This document shows, piece by piece, positions 7,696 to 15,404 of a stretch of 19,210 bases of DNA. The stretch is taken from NCBI GenBank assembly GCA_021767245.1, contig JAASTO010000027.1, positions 1 to 19,210 on the forward strand. Reading direction: 5' to 3'. Numbering within the stretch: position 1 is the stretch's first letter; every line of letters starts with the position of its first letter. The DNA is from Balneolaceae bacterium (lineage in GTDB: Bacteria; Bacteroidota; Rhodothermia; Balneolales; Balneolaceae). A program made the position numbers and the translations under genes. The notes under the pieces were generated by a model that saw only the letters and a program-made list of their open reading frames with translations, was not told the DNA's origin and ran no database searches.

Positions 7696-10600
7696 ATGAA
7701 TACCGGATTAGCAGGTAAAATTGCACAGGGTTTTATTGATTCGAAGCTGACGCTGCTTTTGATGATCGCCTTTTTAGCAATTGGAGTATATGGAGTTTGG
7801 TTGACGCCAAGCGAAGAAGAACCGCAGATCGATGTGCCTATGGCCGATATCTATGTTGGTTATCCCGGGGCATCGCCGCAGGAAGTTGAAAATAAGATCG
7901 CCATTCCTTTAGAGAAGGTGCTTTCAAATATTTCCGGAGTTGAGTACGTGTATTCAACCTCCATGCCGGAAATGGCCATGGTTTCCGCCCGGTTTTTTGT
8001 AGGGCAGGATGTGGAAGAAAGCTTAGTGAGACTTTATAATGAGATCATGAAGTTCATGGACAAAAAACCCGAAGCGGTGACCATGCCTATGATCAAAACC
8101 CGATCGATCAACGATGTGCCGATCGTGACCCTGACCCTTTGGAGTGAAACACAGGATGATTATCAGCTGCGAAGAGTAGCTCAGGTGCTCGATAATGAGA
8201 TCAAGTCCATTACCGATGTGGCCGAGACCAAGATACACGGTGGCCGTTCACGAACCATTCAGGTGGTATTGGATAAAGAAAAAATGGCCGCTTTATCGAT
8301 TGACCCGTTGAGAATTGCACAAACCGTACAGGTGGCGAATCGTGAATTCAAATCCGGTTCCTTTACATCCGATGATGAGGAATTTCTGGTACAAACCGGA
8401 AGCTTTCTGGAAACCGCTGAGGATGTAGCTAATCTCGTGTTAGATGTACGGGGAGGAGACCCCATTTTGCTCAGGGATGTGGCCGAGATCAAAGATGGAC
8501 CGGGTGAACCCGCAAGTTATGTGTCGTACTCACCGGGACCGGTTGCCGCTGAAGAGAAAGGAATTTCAGCCGGCGGTGCTTTTCCTGCCGTGACGATCTC
8601 GGTAGCCAAACGACAGGGAGCCGATGCCATGACCATTGCCACTGACATCGACCGCATGGTTGAAGAACTTCAGGGTACGGTGGTTACCTCTGATATTCAT
8701 GTGGAGAGCACCCGTAACTACGGAAAAACAGCCACAGAGAAAGTAAACACATTGATGATCCACTTATTGGTGGCAGTATTATCTGTTTCTTTTGTGGTAT
8801 TTCTGGCAATGGGATGGAGAGGAGCACTGGTGGTATTCATCTCCGTACCCATCACTTTTGCCCTGACGTTGTTCTTCTATTACATGTATGATTATACCCT
8901 GAACCGGATCACCTTGTTTGCCCTGGTGTTTGTGACTGGTATTGTGGTGGATAATTCCATTATTGTGGCCGAAAACATGCACAGGCACTTTAAAATGAGA
9001 AACCTGCCATTCAAACAGGCAGCCATTTATGCCATTAATGAGGTGGGTAACCCAACGATATTGGCCACCTTTACCGTAATTGCCGCTGTAATTCCTATGG
9101 CTTTTGTATCAGGATTGATGGGACCTTATATGAGTCCGATCGCCATTGGTGCCACGGTTGCTATGATCCTGTCACTGATCATCTCACTGATCGTAACTCC
9201 ATGGCTGGGGTACCGATTACTGAAAGCATCCCGGGTGCAGGCCATCAACAGTTCAGGAAAACGCTATAAGCTGGAAGACACCATTATCTACAAAGTGTAC
9301 GACAAAACGATGCGTCCACTCATGGAAAGTTCAGCCAAACGCTGGGGATTCCTGATCGGAACCACGATCGTATTGTTCGGAACACTGGTACTGTTCTACA
9401 CCCGTTCAGTGGAAGTGAAAATGCTTCCGTTCGATAATAAAAATGAGATCCAGCTGATCATAGACATGCCGGAAGGGACAACCCTGGAACGCACTGAAGC
9501 GGTAGCTCAGGAGGTTGGATTGGTTCTGCTGGATATTCCGGAAGTGTACGACTATCAGGTTTACTCAGGTACCAATGCCCCCATTAACTTTAACGGGTTG
9601 GTAAGAAGTTACGACCTCCGCCAAAATGCCAACGTAGCAGATATTCAGGTCAACCTGGTGGATAAAAGCCTGCGGTCAGACCAAAGTCACGACATTGCCA
9701 AAAGAATGCGCCCAATGGTGCAGAAAGTTGGTGAGAAATACGGTGCCAATGTTAAAGTCGTTGAGGTTCCACCGGGACCTCCTGTGATGTCAACCCTGGT
9801 GGCCGAAGTTTATGGTCCGGATCTGGAAATGCAGCGTGAGATCGGAGAAGATATCAAAGCCATATTTTCTGAAACACCCGGTATTGTGGATGCCGACTGG
9901 ATGGTGGAAGCCGATCAAACCAAGTATTATTTCAATGTAGATCGTCAAAAAGCTGGGATGAGTGGCGTGATGCCGAATCAGATTACAGAAGCTTTAGGCA
10001 TGATCCTTGGGCAGCATCCAGTAACTTCCTTGTATGATGAAAAGGAATCATCGCCTGTGCCGATCACCCTCAAACTGGATGAAAGTGACCGGGCCGGTAT
10101 TCATAAACTGGGTGGGCTGAATGTTCAGTCCCGAACCGGAGCCATGATCCCGATCACTGATCTGGTAGTGGAAGAAGAAAGAACACTCGAAAAAAGCATT
10201 CACCGCAAGAATCAGCGTCGCGTGGTGTACGTGACGGCAGAAGTGGCCGGGGAGATAGAAAGTCCCGTTTATGCCATCCTTGATGCCGGTGATGAGATCG
10301 ATGGACTGAATGTGCCGGAAGGTTACACCCTGGCCCAACAGTTCTCAGGTCAGCCGTTTAACAGCGAAAACCTGACCGTTAAATGGGATGGTGAATGGCA
10401 GATCACACTAGAGGTATTCCGTGATCTGGGTATTGCCTTTGGGGTAGTACTGCTCATCATCTACATTCTGATCGTAGGCTGGTTTCAGGATTTTGGAGTT
10501 CCAATTATCATGATGATTGCGATACCACTGTCATTGATCGGAATTCTGCTGGGTCACTGGTTTACAGGAGCTTTCTTTACAGCCACCTCAATGATCGGGC

Positions 10601-10914
10601 TGATCGCTTTAGCAGGAATCATGGTAAGAAACTCAGTACTGCTGATCGACTTCATTCAGATCAGTTTAAGGCAGGGTAACAGCCTGGAGGATGCCGTGGT
10701 GGAAGCCGGTGCTGTGCGAACCATGCCTATCTTGTTAACGGCCGGAACTGTAGTGATCGGTGCGATCGTGATCCTGTTTGATCCGATCTTTCAGGGATTA
10801 GCCATTTCATTGATGGGTGGAGCGATTGCCTCAACGGCATTGACACTGGTTACCGTTCCTCTCATCTATTTTATGGTGAAGAGCAGACTGGGCCGCGAAG
10901 AGATCATCAGGTAA
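7696..10914 (+). CDS. RND efflux permease (AcrB/CzcA superfamily)
   Basis: This 1072-residue inner-membrane pump has the standard RND order: TM1 (about 17-35), a large porter loop, TM2-7 (about 350-540), TM7, a second porter loop and TM8-12 (about 910-1060). It was probably preserved by duplication. In TM4 the motif GIVVDNSIIVAEN holds Asp419 followed by Asn420, where AcrB-type drug pumps have two adjacent aspartates. Only one proton-relay Asp is therefore retained at this spot, as in heavy-metal pumps, although the surrounding residues are not the HME consensus. The region EEEPQIDVPMADIYVGYPGASPQEVE is typical of the broad family. The substrate is unknown. Linkage to the ArsR-rhodanese and PII-like genes suggests a small inorganic or sulfur-related substrate, or a metal. 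Confidence 0.92.
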   Translation: MNTGLAGKIAQGFIDSKLTLLLMIAFLAIGVYGVWLTPSEEEPQIDVPMADIYVGYPGASPQEVENKIAIPLEKVLSNISGVEYVYSTSMPEMAMVSARFFVGQDVEESLVRLYNEIMKFMDKKPEAVTMPMIKTRSINDVPIVTLTLWSETQDDYQLRRVAQVLDNEIKSITDVAETKIHGGRSRTIQVVLDKEKMAALSIDPLRIAQTVQVANREFKSGSFTSDDEEFLVQTGSFLETAEDVANLVLDVRGGDPILLRDVAEIKDGPGEPASYVSYSPGPVAAEEKGISAGGAFPAVTISVAKRQGADAMTIATDIDRMVEELQGTVVTSDIHVESTRNYGKTATEKVNTLMIHLLVAVLSVSFVVFLAMGWRGALVVFISVPITFALTLFFYYMYDYTLNRITLFALVFVTGIVVDNSIIVAENMHRHFKMRNLPFKQAAIYAINEVGNPTILATFTVIAAVIPMAFVSGLMGPYMSPIAIGATVAMILSLIISLIVTPWLGYRLLKASRVQAINSSGKRYKLEDTIIYKVYDKTMRPLMESSAKRWGFLIGTTIVLFGTLVLFYTRSVEVKMLPFDNKNEIQLIIDMPEGTTLERTEAVAQEVGLVLLDIPEVYDYQVYSGTNAPINFNGLVRSYDLRQNANVADIQVNLVDKSLRSDQSHDIAKRMRPMVQKVGEKYGANVKVVEVPPGPPVMSTLVAEVYGPDLEMQREIGEDIKAIFSETPGIVDADWMVEADQTKYYFNVDRQKAGMSGVMPNQITEALGMILGQHPVTSLYDEKESSPVPITLKLDESDRAGIHKLGGLNVQSRTGAMIPITDLVVEEERTLEKSIHRKNQRRVVYVTAEVAGEIESPVYAILDAGDEIDGLNVPEGYTLAQQFSGQPFNSENLTVKWDGEWQITLEVFRDLGIAFGVVLLIIYILIVGWFQDFGVPIIMMIAIPLSLIGILLGHWFTGAFFTATSMIGLIALAGIMVRNSVLLIDFIQISLRQGNSLEDAVVEAGAVRTMPILLTAGTVVIGAIVILFDPIFQGLAISLMGGAIASTALTLVTVPLIYFMVKSRLGREEIIR

Positions 10915-10920
10915 TATCAG

Positions 10921-10988
10921 AACCTGAAGTACAGGTTTTGGAAGATGGAGTTAAGTGTTATTGATTTCTTCTTCCAAGCCTGATTTTT
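10921..10988 (+). terminator. Hairpin pair with U-run: partial terminator or attenuator before the PII-like gene
   Basis: Bases 10932-10945 (CAGGTTTTGGAAGA) pair with 10970-10982 (TCTTCCAAGCCTG) with one bulge and one G-U pair, followed by TTTTT at 10984-10988. This is terminator-like. An alternative stem, AACCTG (10921-10926) with CAGGTT (10932-10937), uses part of the same bases, so the two folds exclude each other. This could set the dose of the downstream PII-like protein relative to the pump. Confidence 0.42.
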
Positions 10989-11013
10989 AAACATTACCAC
11001 AAACAGAATTGTC

Positions 11014-11325
11014 ATGAAATTACTAATCATACTAAGCATCGCCGAATACGCGAACGAAGTCAGAGAATTGATGGTGCGCAATAACGTACCGGTTTACAGT
11101 GAGACTGAGATGTATGGCTTCAGAACCGAGCGACATCAACCCGATATCAGAAGCTGGTTCTCACAGGGAGATCAGGGTATTTACTCAACTCTTTTCTTTT
11201 CCTTTCAGGACGAGAAAACTGTTAAAAGCATATTAAAGGAAGTCGAGGAGCATAACAAAAATCACGATCACAATGGTGATAATCCCCTGCATGCCTATCA
11301 GGTAGCCGTAGAAGATTTCGCCTGA
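11014..11325 (+). CDS. Small PII-like protein associated with RND efflux (DUF3240-like)
   Basis: This 103-residue cytoplasmic protein fits a ferredoxin-like/PII fold. Beta-1 is MKLLIILSI and helix 1 is EYANEVRELMVRNN. A strand VYSETEMYGF leads into a polar T-loop-like segment (about 37-55), then come strand STLFFSF, helix 2 (about 67-80) and a final strand AYQVAVEDF. The helix-2/beta-4 connection is rich in histidine (His80, His84, His86, His93) and could bind a metal. Proteins of this type often sit beside RND metal efflux genes, and here it is 99 bases after the permease stop. It may bind the substrate or a nucleotide and adjust pump activity or expression. Family assignment is by fold pattern and context, not by a decisive motif. 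Confidence 0.6.
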   Translation: MKLLIILSIAEYANEVRELMVRNNVPVYSETEMYGFRTERHQPDIRSWFSQGDQGIYSTLFFSFQDEKTVKSILKEVEEHNKNHDHNGDNPLHAYQVAVEDFA

Positions 11326-11352
11326 TTGTTATGATCTGAATTCCAACCAACA

Positions 11353-11403
11353 ATCTCCGAAAGCTTCGCCTTCTGGAGATAAGTTAAAGGAGGCTTAGCC
11401 TCC
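11353..11403 (+). terminator. Two adjacent stem-loops after the PII-like gene
   Basis: ATCTCC (11353-11358) pairs with GGAGAT (11375-11380), and GGAGGCT (11389-11395) pairs with AGCCTCC (11397-11403). They may mark the end of the efflux operon, but no U-run follows. The CTCC of the first stem could instead pair with the GGAGG of the second, so alternative folds exist. The remainder of the gap up to 11511 shows only weak promoter-like matches, such as TATCTTTA at 11463-11470. Confidence 0.35.
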
Positions 11404-11511
11404 ACTTGTATGATCCATAGTCAGAACACGGCATAGCTTTTAAAGTTGTGCAACGGAACTGCTATCTTTACTGTCAATTAAAACAGTCAAGCCAATTACA
11501 AAGTAGCTTAT

Positions 11512-12603
11512 ATGCCCGATTTTGATGTAGCAGTTTTTGGAGCCGGAATAGCCGGAACAGCCATCGCCAATGAAATGAGAAAGCGAGGTCAGTCAGTACT
11601 CATCATAGACCCCAATGCTTCAGAAGATGCTCCCGGACCACCCGGCGCACTGGTCAATCCGGCAACCGGAAGGCGGGCCAAACTGACCTGGCAGGCTGAA
11701 AAATGCTACGATGCCTTAAAGGAACAGATTGAGGATATTTGTGTGGTGACCGGCAGGGATGATCTGATCGCTGAGACCGGGGTGATCCGTCCGGCTATCA
11801 GTGAGTCGCTGGCCGAAAACTTCAGGGATGCCCTCACCAAATACGCCTGGCCTGAAGGTTGGATCGAGTGGCTGGAAGAGGAAGAGATCCGTGCGATGAA
11901 TCCGCATGTGGCTGAAAATCACGGTGGTATTCATGTCAAAAGTGGGTACACGGTTTTTGTGGATCATTATCAGAATGCCTACCGAACCTATCTCAGGTTG
12001 AAAGGGGTTGAATGCATATATGAAACTGCCCAATACCAGTATGATAAAGAGAACGATCAGTTCGTTATACAATTTGTGTCCGGTGAACAGTTAACCGCCG
12101 GTAAGGTGATCATGGCGATCGGATATAAGATCCGTGATAATGCAGATTGGTCTTTTTTGCCACTGAATTTTGTAAAAGGACAGATCGTGCATTTTGAGGC
12201 AGAAGAACCACTAAACTGGGATCATGCGATATCGGCGAGAGGATACAGCATCCGAAGAGGGGAACGTGAGCTTACCGTCGGTTCCACCTACGAACATAAC
12301 TTTGAGAACCTGGATATCAGTGATAAAAGTTATGATCAAATACTCAAGAAGCTTGATCTGATGCTGCCTAAACTGACCGGTAAGGTCAGGAAGATTTCGC
12401 AGATGGCCGGAGTCCGGGTTACCACACAAAACCGTCTGCCGGTGATAGGGGAACATCCGGAAATACCGAATCTGTTTGTGTACACCGGTATGAATTCTAA
12501 GGGATTCCTGTTTTCTCACTACGTGGGCCAACTGCTGGCGGAACATATCTTGAACGGCAATGAAATTCCCGATGAACTAAGTGTACAAAGGTTCAGCGAG
12601 TAG
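11512..12603 (+). CDS. FAD-dependent oxidoreductase, DAO family (MnmC-oxidase-like)
   Basis: This 363-residue enzyme has an N-terminal Rossmann dinucleotide fold (VAVFGAGIAGTAIANEM, ending in Asp33 for the FAD ribose) and a DAO-type C-terminus (RVTTQNRLPVIGEHPE, then NLFVYTGMNSKGF). The segment PPGALVNPATGRRA (about 43-56) and the C-terminal NSKG resemble the FAD domain of MnmC, which removes the carboxymethyl group from cmnm5s2U in tRNA. A generic amino-acid or glycine oxidase is the alternative. It is not obviously part of either neighbouring operon: a 186-base gap with hairpins precedes it, and the next gene is convergent, with only 12 bases between the stops. Confidence 0.8.
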   Translation: MPDFDVAVFGAGIAGTAIANEMRKRGQSVLIIDPNASEDAPGPPGALVNPATGRRAKLTWQAEKCYDALKEQIEDICVVTGRDDLIAETGVIRPAISESLAENFRDALTKYAWPEGWIEWLEEEEIRAMNPHVAENHGGIHVKSGYTVFVDHYQNAYRTYLRLKGVECIYETAQYQYDKENDQFVIQFVSGEQLTAGKVIMAIGYKIRDNADWSFLPLNFVKGQIVHFEAEEPLNWDHAISARGYSIRRGERELTVGSTYEHNFENLDISDKSYDQILKKLDLMLPKLTGKVRKISQMAGVRVTTQNRLPVIGEHPEIPNLFVYTGMNSKGFLFSHYVGQLLAEHILNGNEIPDELSVQRFSE

Positions 12604-12609
12604 AACCTC

Positions 12610-12623
12610 AGAAGATCACTTCT
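12610..12623. terminator. Small stem-loop at the convergent gene ends
   Basis: AGAAG (12610-12614) pairs with CTTCT (12619-12623) around a 4-base loop. It spans the gap between the oxidoreductase stop and the fetB-like stop. A short bidirectional terminator is possible, but five base pairs is weak evidence. Confidence 0.2.
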
Positions 12624-13407
12624 TAAGAATACTGCTGTCCAGTACGTCACGCTCATCAAATACAAAATAGTTGCTTAAGCGGATGCCAAGATAAACGGAT
12701 AGGACGGTTCCCGAGAAAATGGCCAGCATGATCATGATCTGATACTTGATGGCAATAAGGGGAGAGCTGCCACTCAGGATCTGACCGGTCATCATGCCCG
12801 GAAGGGAGACTAAGCCAATGGTTGCCATGGAAGCAAGGGTAGGGTTGGCTGATTTCTTGAGAGCATCCCTGAAAAAGGGAAATACGGCTTCATTCCGTGT
12901 AGCCCCGCAGCAAAGATAAAAGCGATAGCGTTCTTTATGCTCATTAAGGCTGTGATAAAAGGCATTGATGCCGATCACATTACTTCGGAGACAATTCCCC
13001 AATACCATACCAGTGATCGGTATCGTGTACTGTGCAGATAAGAATGTAGGCAATTGTATCACAGCCTCCAGGAAGAACATGTCGATGACAATAATGCCGA
13101 AAAAAGTGGCCAGGAAAATGGGGATCACCAGGGATCGTTTACGATTCAGTTCACTTCGGTCGATGGTGGCAAAATCGGCTACCAACACCATAACCATGAT
13201 CCAGGCCGCATTCAGCCACGCATTATCCAGTTCGAACAAATACTCCAGGTAGTAACCAACAAACAATAATTGCAGGGTCATGCGGACCGTTGCAATGCCG
13301 AGTTTTTTGTTCAATCCGGTTTTGTACCGCCAGAGGATCAATGCGGGGATAATGAGAATGAAAAAGCCAATACCAAGTTGCCACCAGCTAAGATCTATGA
13401 TATCCAT
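12616..13407 (-). CDS. fetB: FetB-type ABC transporter permease (UPF0014)
   Basis: This 263-residue membrane protein has about seven hydrophobic segments and the FetB/YbbM fingerprint. GATRNEAVFPFFRDAL forms a cytoplasmic coupling-helix-like segment, and GLVSLPGMMTGQILSG is followed by SPLIAIKYQIMIM. E. coli FetB works with FetA in iron homeostasis, probably exporting iron, and supports resistance to oxidative stress. The gene starts 10 bases after the stop of the ATPase gene, so the two form an operon. It ends 12 bases from the convergent FAD enzyme gene. Substrate assignment rests on the E. coli homologue only. Confidence 0.86.
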   Translation of the reverse strand: MDIIDLSWWQLGIGFFILIIPALILWRYKTGLNKKLGIATVRMTLQLLFVGYYLEYLFELDNAWLNAAWIMVMVLVADFATIDRSELNRKRSLVIPIFLATFFGIIVIDMFFLEAVIQLPTFLSAQYTIPITGMVLGNCLRSNVIGINAFYHSLNEHKERYRFYLCCGATRNEAVFPFFRDALKKSANPTLASMATIGLVSLPGMMTGQILSGSSPLIAIKYQIMIMLAIFSGTVLSVYLGIRLSNYFVFDERDVLDSSILKK

Positions 13408-13417
13408 GGTTCGGTGA

Positions 13418-14056
13418 TTAAAAAAGATTATTTAATTCAATGACCCGGTCGCATTTATCTACCCACCAGGGATCATGTGAGGTGGATATGACCGTTCGTT
13501 TATTATTCAAAAGTAACTCAGCTACTTTCCGTTTTGATTCCAGATCAAGGGCTGATGTCGGTTCATCCAAAAGGATCACCTTTCGGTCCAAAAGAAGGCA
13601 ACAGGCCAGTCCTACCCGCTGCCTCTGACCCGTTGAGAGTTCACTGAAGGTGCTGTCAAGAGTGCCGGCTTCCAATCCCAGTGCCTCCAGGGTGTCAATG
13701 ATCTCAGGTCGTGAAGGTTTGCTTTGGCTGTTCAACTGAAATTCAAAGATGAAATCCATGAGTTCACCGGTTTTGCCCGCACCAAGATTCAGATCCTGAG
13801 GTAACCAGACTACTTCTTTTCTCATAGACCGTATGATCTTATCAGTATACCCGGATCCCTTGAAGGATATGCTTCCACTGTCCGGCGATTCAAAGCCGAG
13901 CAGTAATCTGAACAGTGTGGTCTTACCTGAACCGGATTCTCCCATTATAACTACCTTCTCTCCCTGACTGATGAGAAGATTGAAACCATCAAACAGTTGT
14001 TCGCTATTATAGCTGAAACGGATATCCGAAAGTTTGAACAGAGTCGCTGAATTCAT
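13418..14056 (-). CDS. fetA: FetA-type ABC transporter ATP-binding protein
   Basis: This 212-residue ATPase has all ABC motifs: Walker A GESGSGKT (39-46), Q-loop Gln87 (WLPQDLNL), signature LSTGQ (140-144, Thr for the usual Gly), Walker B VILLDE (160-165), D-loop SALD and switch His194. Size and partner match FetA of the FetAB iron-homeostasis transporter. It is the first gene of the minus-strand pair and is transcribed divergently from the flavin monooxygenase across a 150-base gap that contains a GGCTCGAGCC palindrome (14140-14149). Confidence 0.86.
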   Translation of the reverse strand: MNSATLFKLSDIRFSYNSEQLFDGFNLLISQGEKVVIMGESGSGKTTLFRLLLGFESPDSGSISFKGSGYTDKIIRSMRKEVVWLPQDLNLGAGKTGELMDFIFEFQLNSQSKPSRPEIIDTLEALGLEAGTLDSTFSELSTGQRQRVGLACCLLLDRKVILLDEPTSALDLESKRKVAELLLNNKRTVISTSHDPWWVDKCDRVIELNNLF

Positions 14057-14173
14057 AGTGGCTTATTATTAACGGAAAGACAGAGTATAAGAATTTTGCT
14101 GAATGATTAAAGTGATCGTCTTAATTGAACATTTCGATCGGCTCGAGCCAACAAATGATCAGAATATTTATTA

Positions 14174-14187
14174 GTTTAACATTAAAC
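14174..14187. promoter_or_regulatory. Inverted repeat GTTTAA-CA-TTAAAC upstream of the monooxygenase
   Basis: The two 6-base arms (14174-14179 and 14182-14187) are perfect reverse complements, and the repeat ends 19 bases before the ATG at 14207. The position fits an operator for a repressor such as MarR/HxlR types. The binder is unknown. Confidence 0.35.
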
Positions 14188-14206
14188 AAATAAGGCAATT
14201 ATCATT

Positions 14207-15247
14207 ATGGAATTAGGTATTTACACCTTTGTAGAGAATACACCGATAGAAGGAACAGAGAGACGGATCAGTCCTTCCGAACGCCTTGAGAATCTGCTTG
14301 AAGAAGTGGAACTGGCCGATGAACTGGGCCTTGATGTGTACGCGATCGGAGAGCATCACAGAGAAGAGTACGTTTCTTCCTCACCATCAACCTTATTGGC
14401 AGCTGCGGCAGCTTGCACTAAAAACATAAAGTTAAGCTCAGCCGTAACGGTATTGGGTTCAGAAGATCCTGTGAGAGTGTATCAACAGTTTTCAACGATC
14501 GATCAGCTATCAAAGGGTCGTGCTGAGATCATGGTTGGGAGAGGATCATTTGTGGAATCCTTTCCACTGTTTGGTTACGACCTGAAAGATTATGAGGAGC
14601 TGTTCCTGGAAAAGCTTCAGTTGTTGATGCAGCTGAGAGAAAACGAGGTGATAAGTTGGGAAGGTAAGCATCGGCCTTCGATCAATAACCGTGGCATATA
14701 TCCTCAGCCGTATCAGGAAAAATTACCGGTTTGGAGAGCTGTGGGAGGAACTCCAAAATCAGCCTACGAAGCCGGAGCTATGGGTATGCCAATGGCAATC
14801 GCGATAATCGGTGGGATGCCTAAACAATTCAGGCAAATGGTGGATATCCATAAACAAGGAGCCGCTGATTACGATCAGCATGAACAGCGCGTGAGTATCA
14901 ACTCTCACGGATTTATCGCAGAGACCACTCAGGAAGCGGCAGATACAGCATTCCCCGCCTTTAAGACAACCATGGATAAGATCGGAAAGGAGAGAGGCTG
15001 GCCCCCGATGTCACGCCAGCAGTTTGATGCTTCCATCACGCTGGAGGGAGCTAATGTCGTAGGTAGTCCAAAGGATATCATTGATAAGATCATGTATCAG
15101 CATGAGATCTTCGGTCACGATCGTTTTTTACTTCAGATGAGCGTGGGAAGCGTTCCCCATGATAAACTTCTGAGATCCATTGAATTGTTTGCGACCGAAG
15201 TGGCACCGGTGGTACGTGAGAAGATCAACCGGGAAAGTGTAGCTTGA
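14207..15247 (+). CDS. LLM-class flavin-dependent oxidoreductase (luciferase-like)
   Basis: This 346-residue single-domain TIM-barrel monooxygenase belongs to the bacterial-luciferase superfamily. Features are GIYTFVEN at the first strand, AIGEHHREEYVSSSP (about 47-61), the stretch IKLSSAVTVLGSEDPVRVYQ, GRAEIMVGRGSF, and the C-terminal VGSPKDIIDKI. The EHH motif and length fit the common LLM group that uses FMNH2 (or F420 in some members) to oxidise small organic substrates, often induced by stress. It stands alone, divergent from fetA, and is separated from nirK by 157 bases. The substrate cannot be deduced. Confidence 0.88.
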   Translation: MELGIYTFVENTPIEGTERRISPSERLENLLEEVELADELGLDVYAIGEHHREEYVSSSPSTLLAAAAACTKNIKLSSAVTVLGSEDPVRVYQQFSTIDQLSKGRAEIMVGRGSFVESFPLFGYDLKDYEELFLEKLQLLMQLRENEVISWEGKHRPSINNRGIYPQPYQEKLPVWRAVGGTPKSAYEAGAMGMPMAIAIIGGMPKQFRQMVDIHKQGAADYDQHEQRVSINSHGFIAETTQEAADTAFPAFKTTMDKIGKERGWPPMSRQQFDASITLEGANVVGSPKDIIDKIMYQHEIFGHDRFLLQMSVGSVPHDKLLRSIELFATEVAPVVREKINRESVA

Positions 15248-15352
15248 TCGGGATCATGATCTGATCTCACCTTCAGAAATTAATTTCCTGAAATTTATCT
15301 AATATTCATAATGAACGTGTATCATGGATTCAAAGACATTTTAAACAGATTT

Positions 15353-15376
15353 ATTTAAGATAAAATACTCTTAAAT
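15353..15376. promoter_or_regulatory. Inverted repeat ATTTAAG-N10-CTTAAAT upstream of nirK
   Basis: The arms 15353-15359 and 15370-15376 are perfect reverse complements, and the repeat ends 28 bases before the nirK ATG. The spacing between half-site centres is about 17 bases, more than one helical turn. The position fits an operator or a leader hairpin. I do not see a canonical FNR/NnrR site (TTGAT-N4-ATCAA) in the 157-base gap. A GATCATGATC palindrome sits at 15252-15261. Confidence 0.3.
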
Positions 15377-15404
15377 CTTTATAACCAACCAAATCAATGA
15401 TCCT

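Noticed and set aside
15272..15292. TTCAG-N11-CTGAA around an AT-rich core as terminator of the monooxygenase gene
   Set aside because: The five-base stem is too weak and has no U-run; chance pairing is likely.
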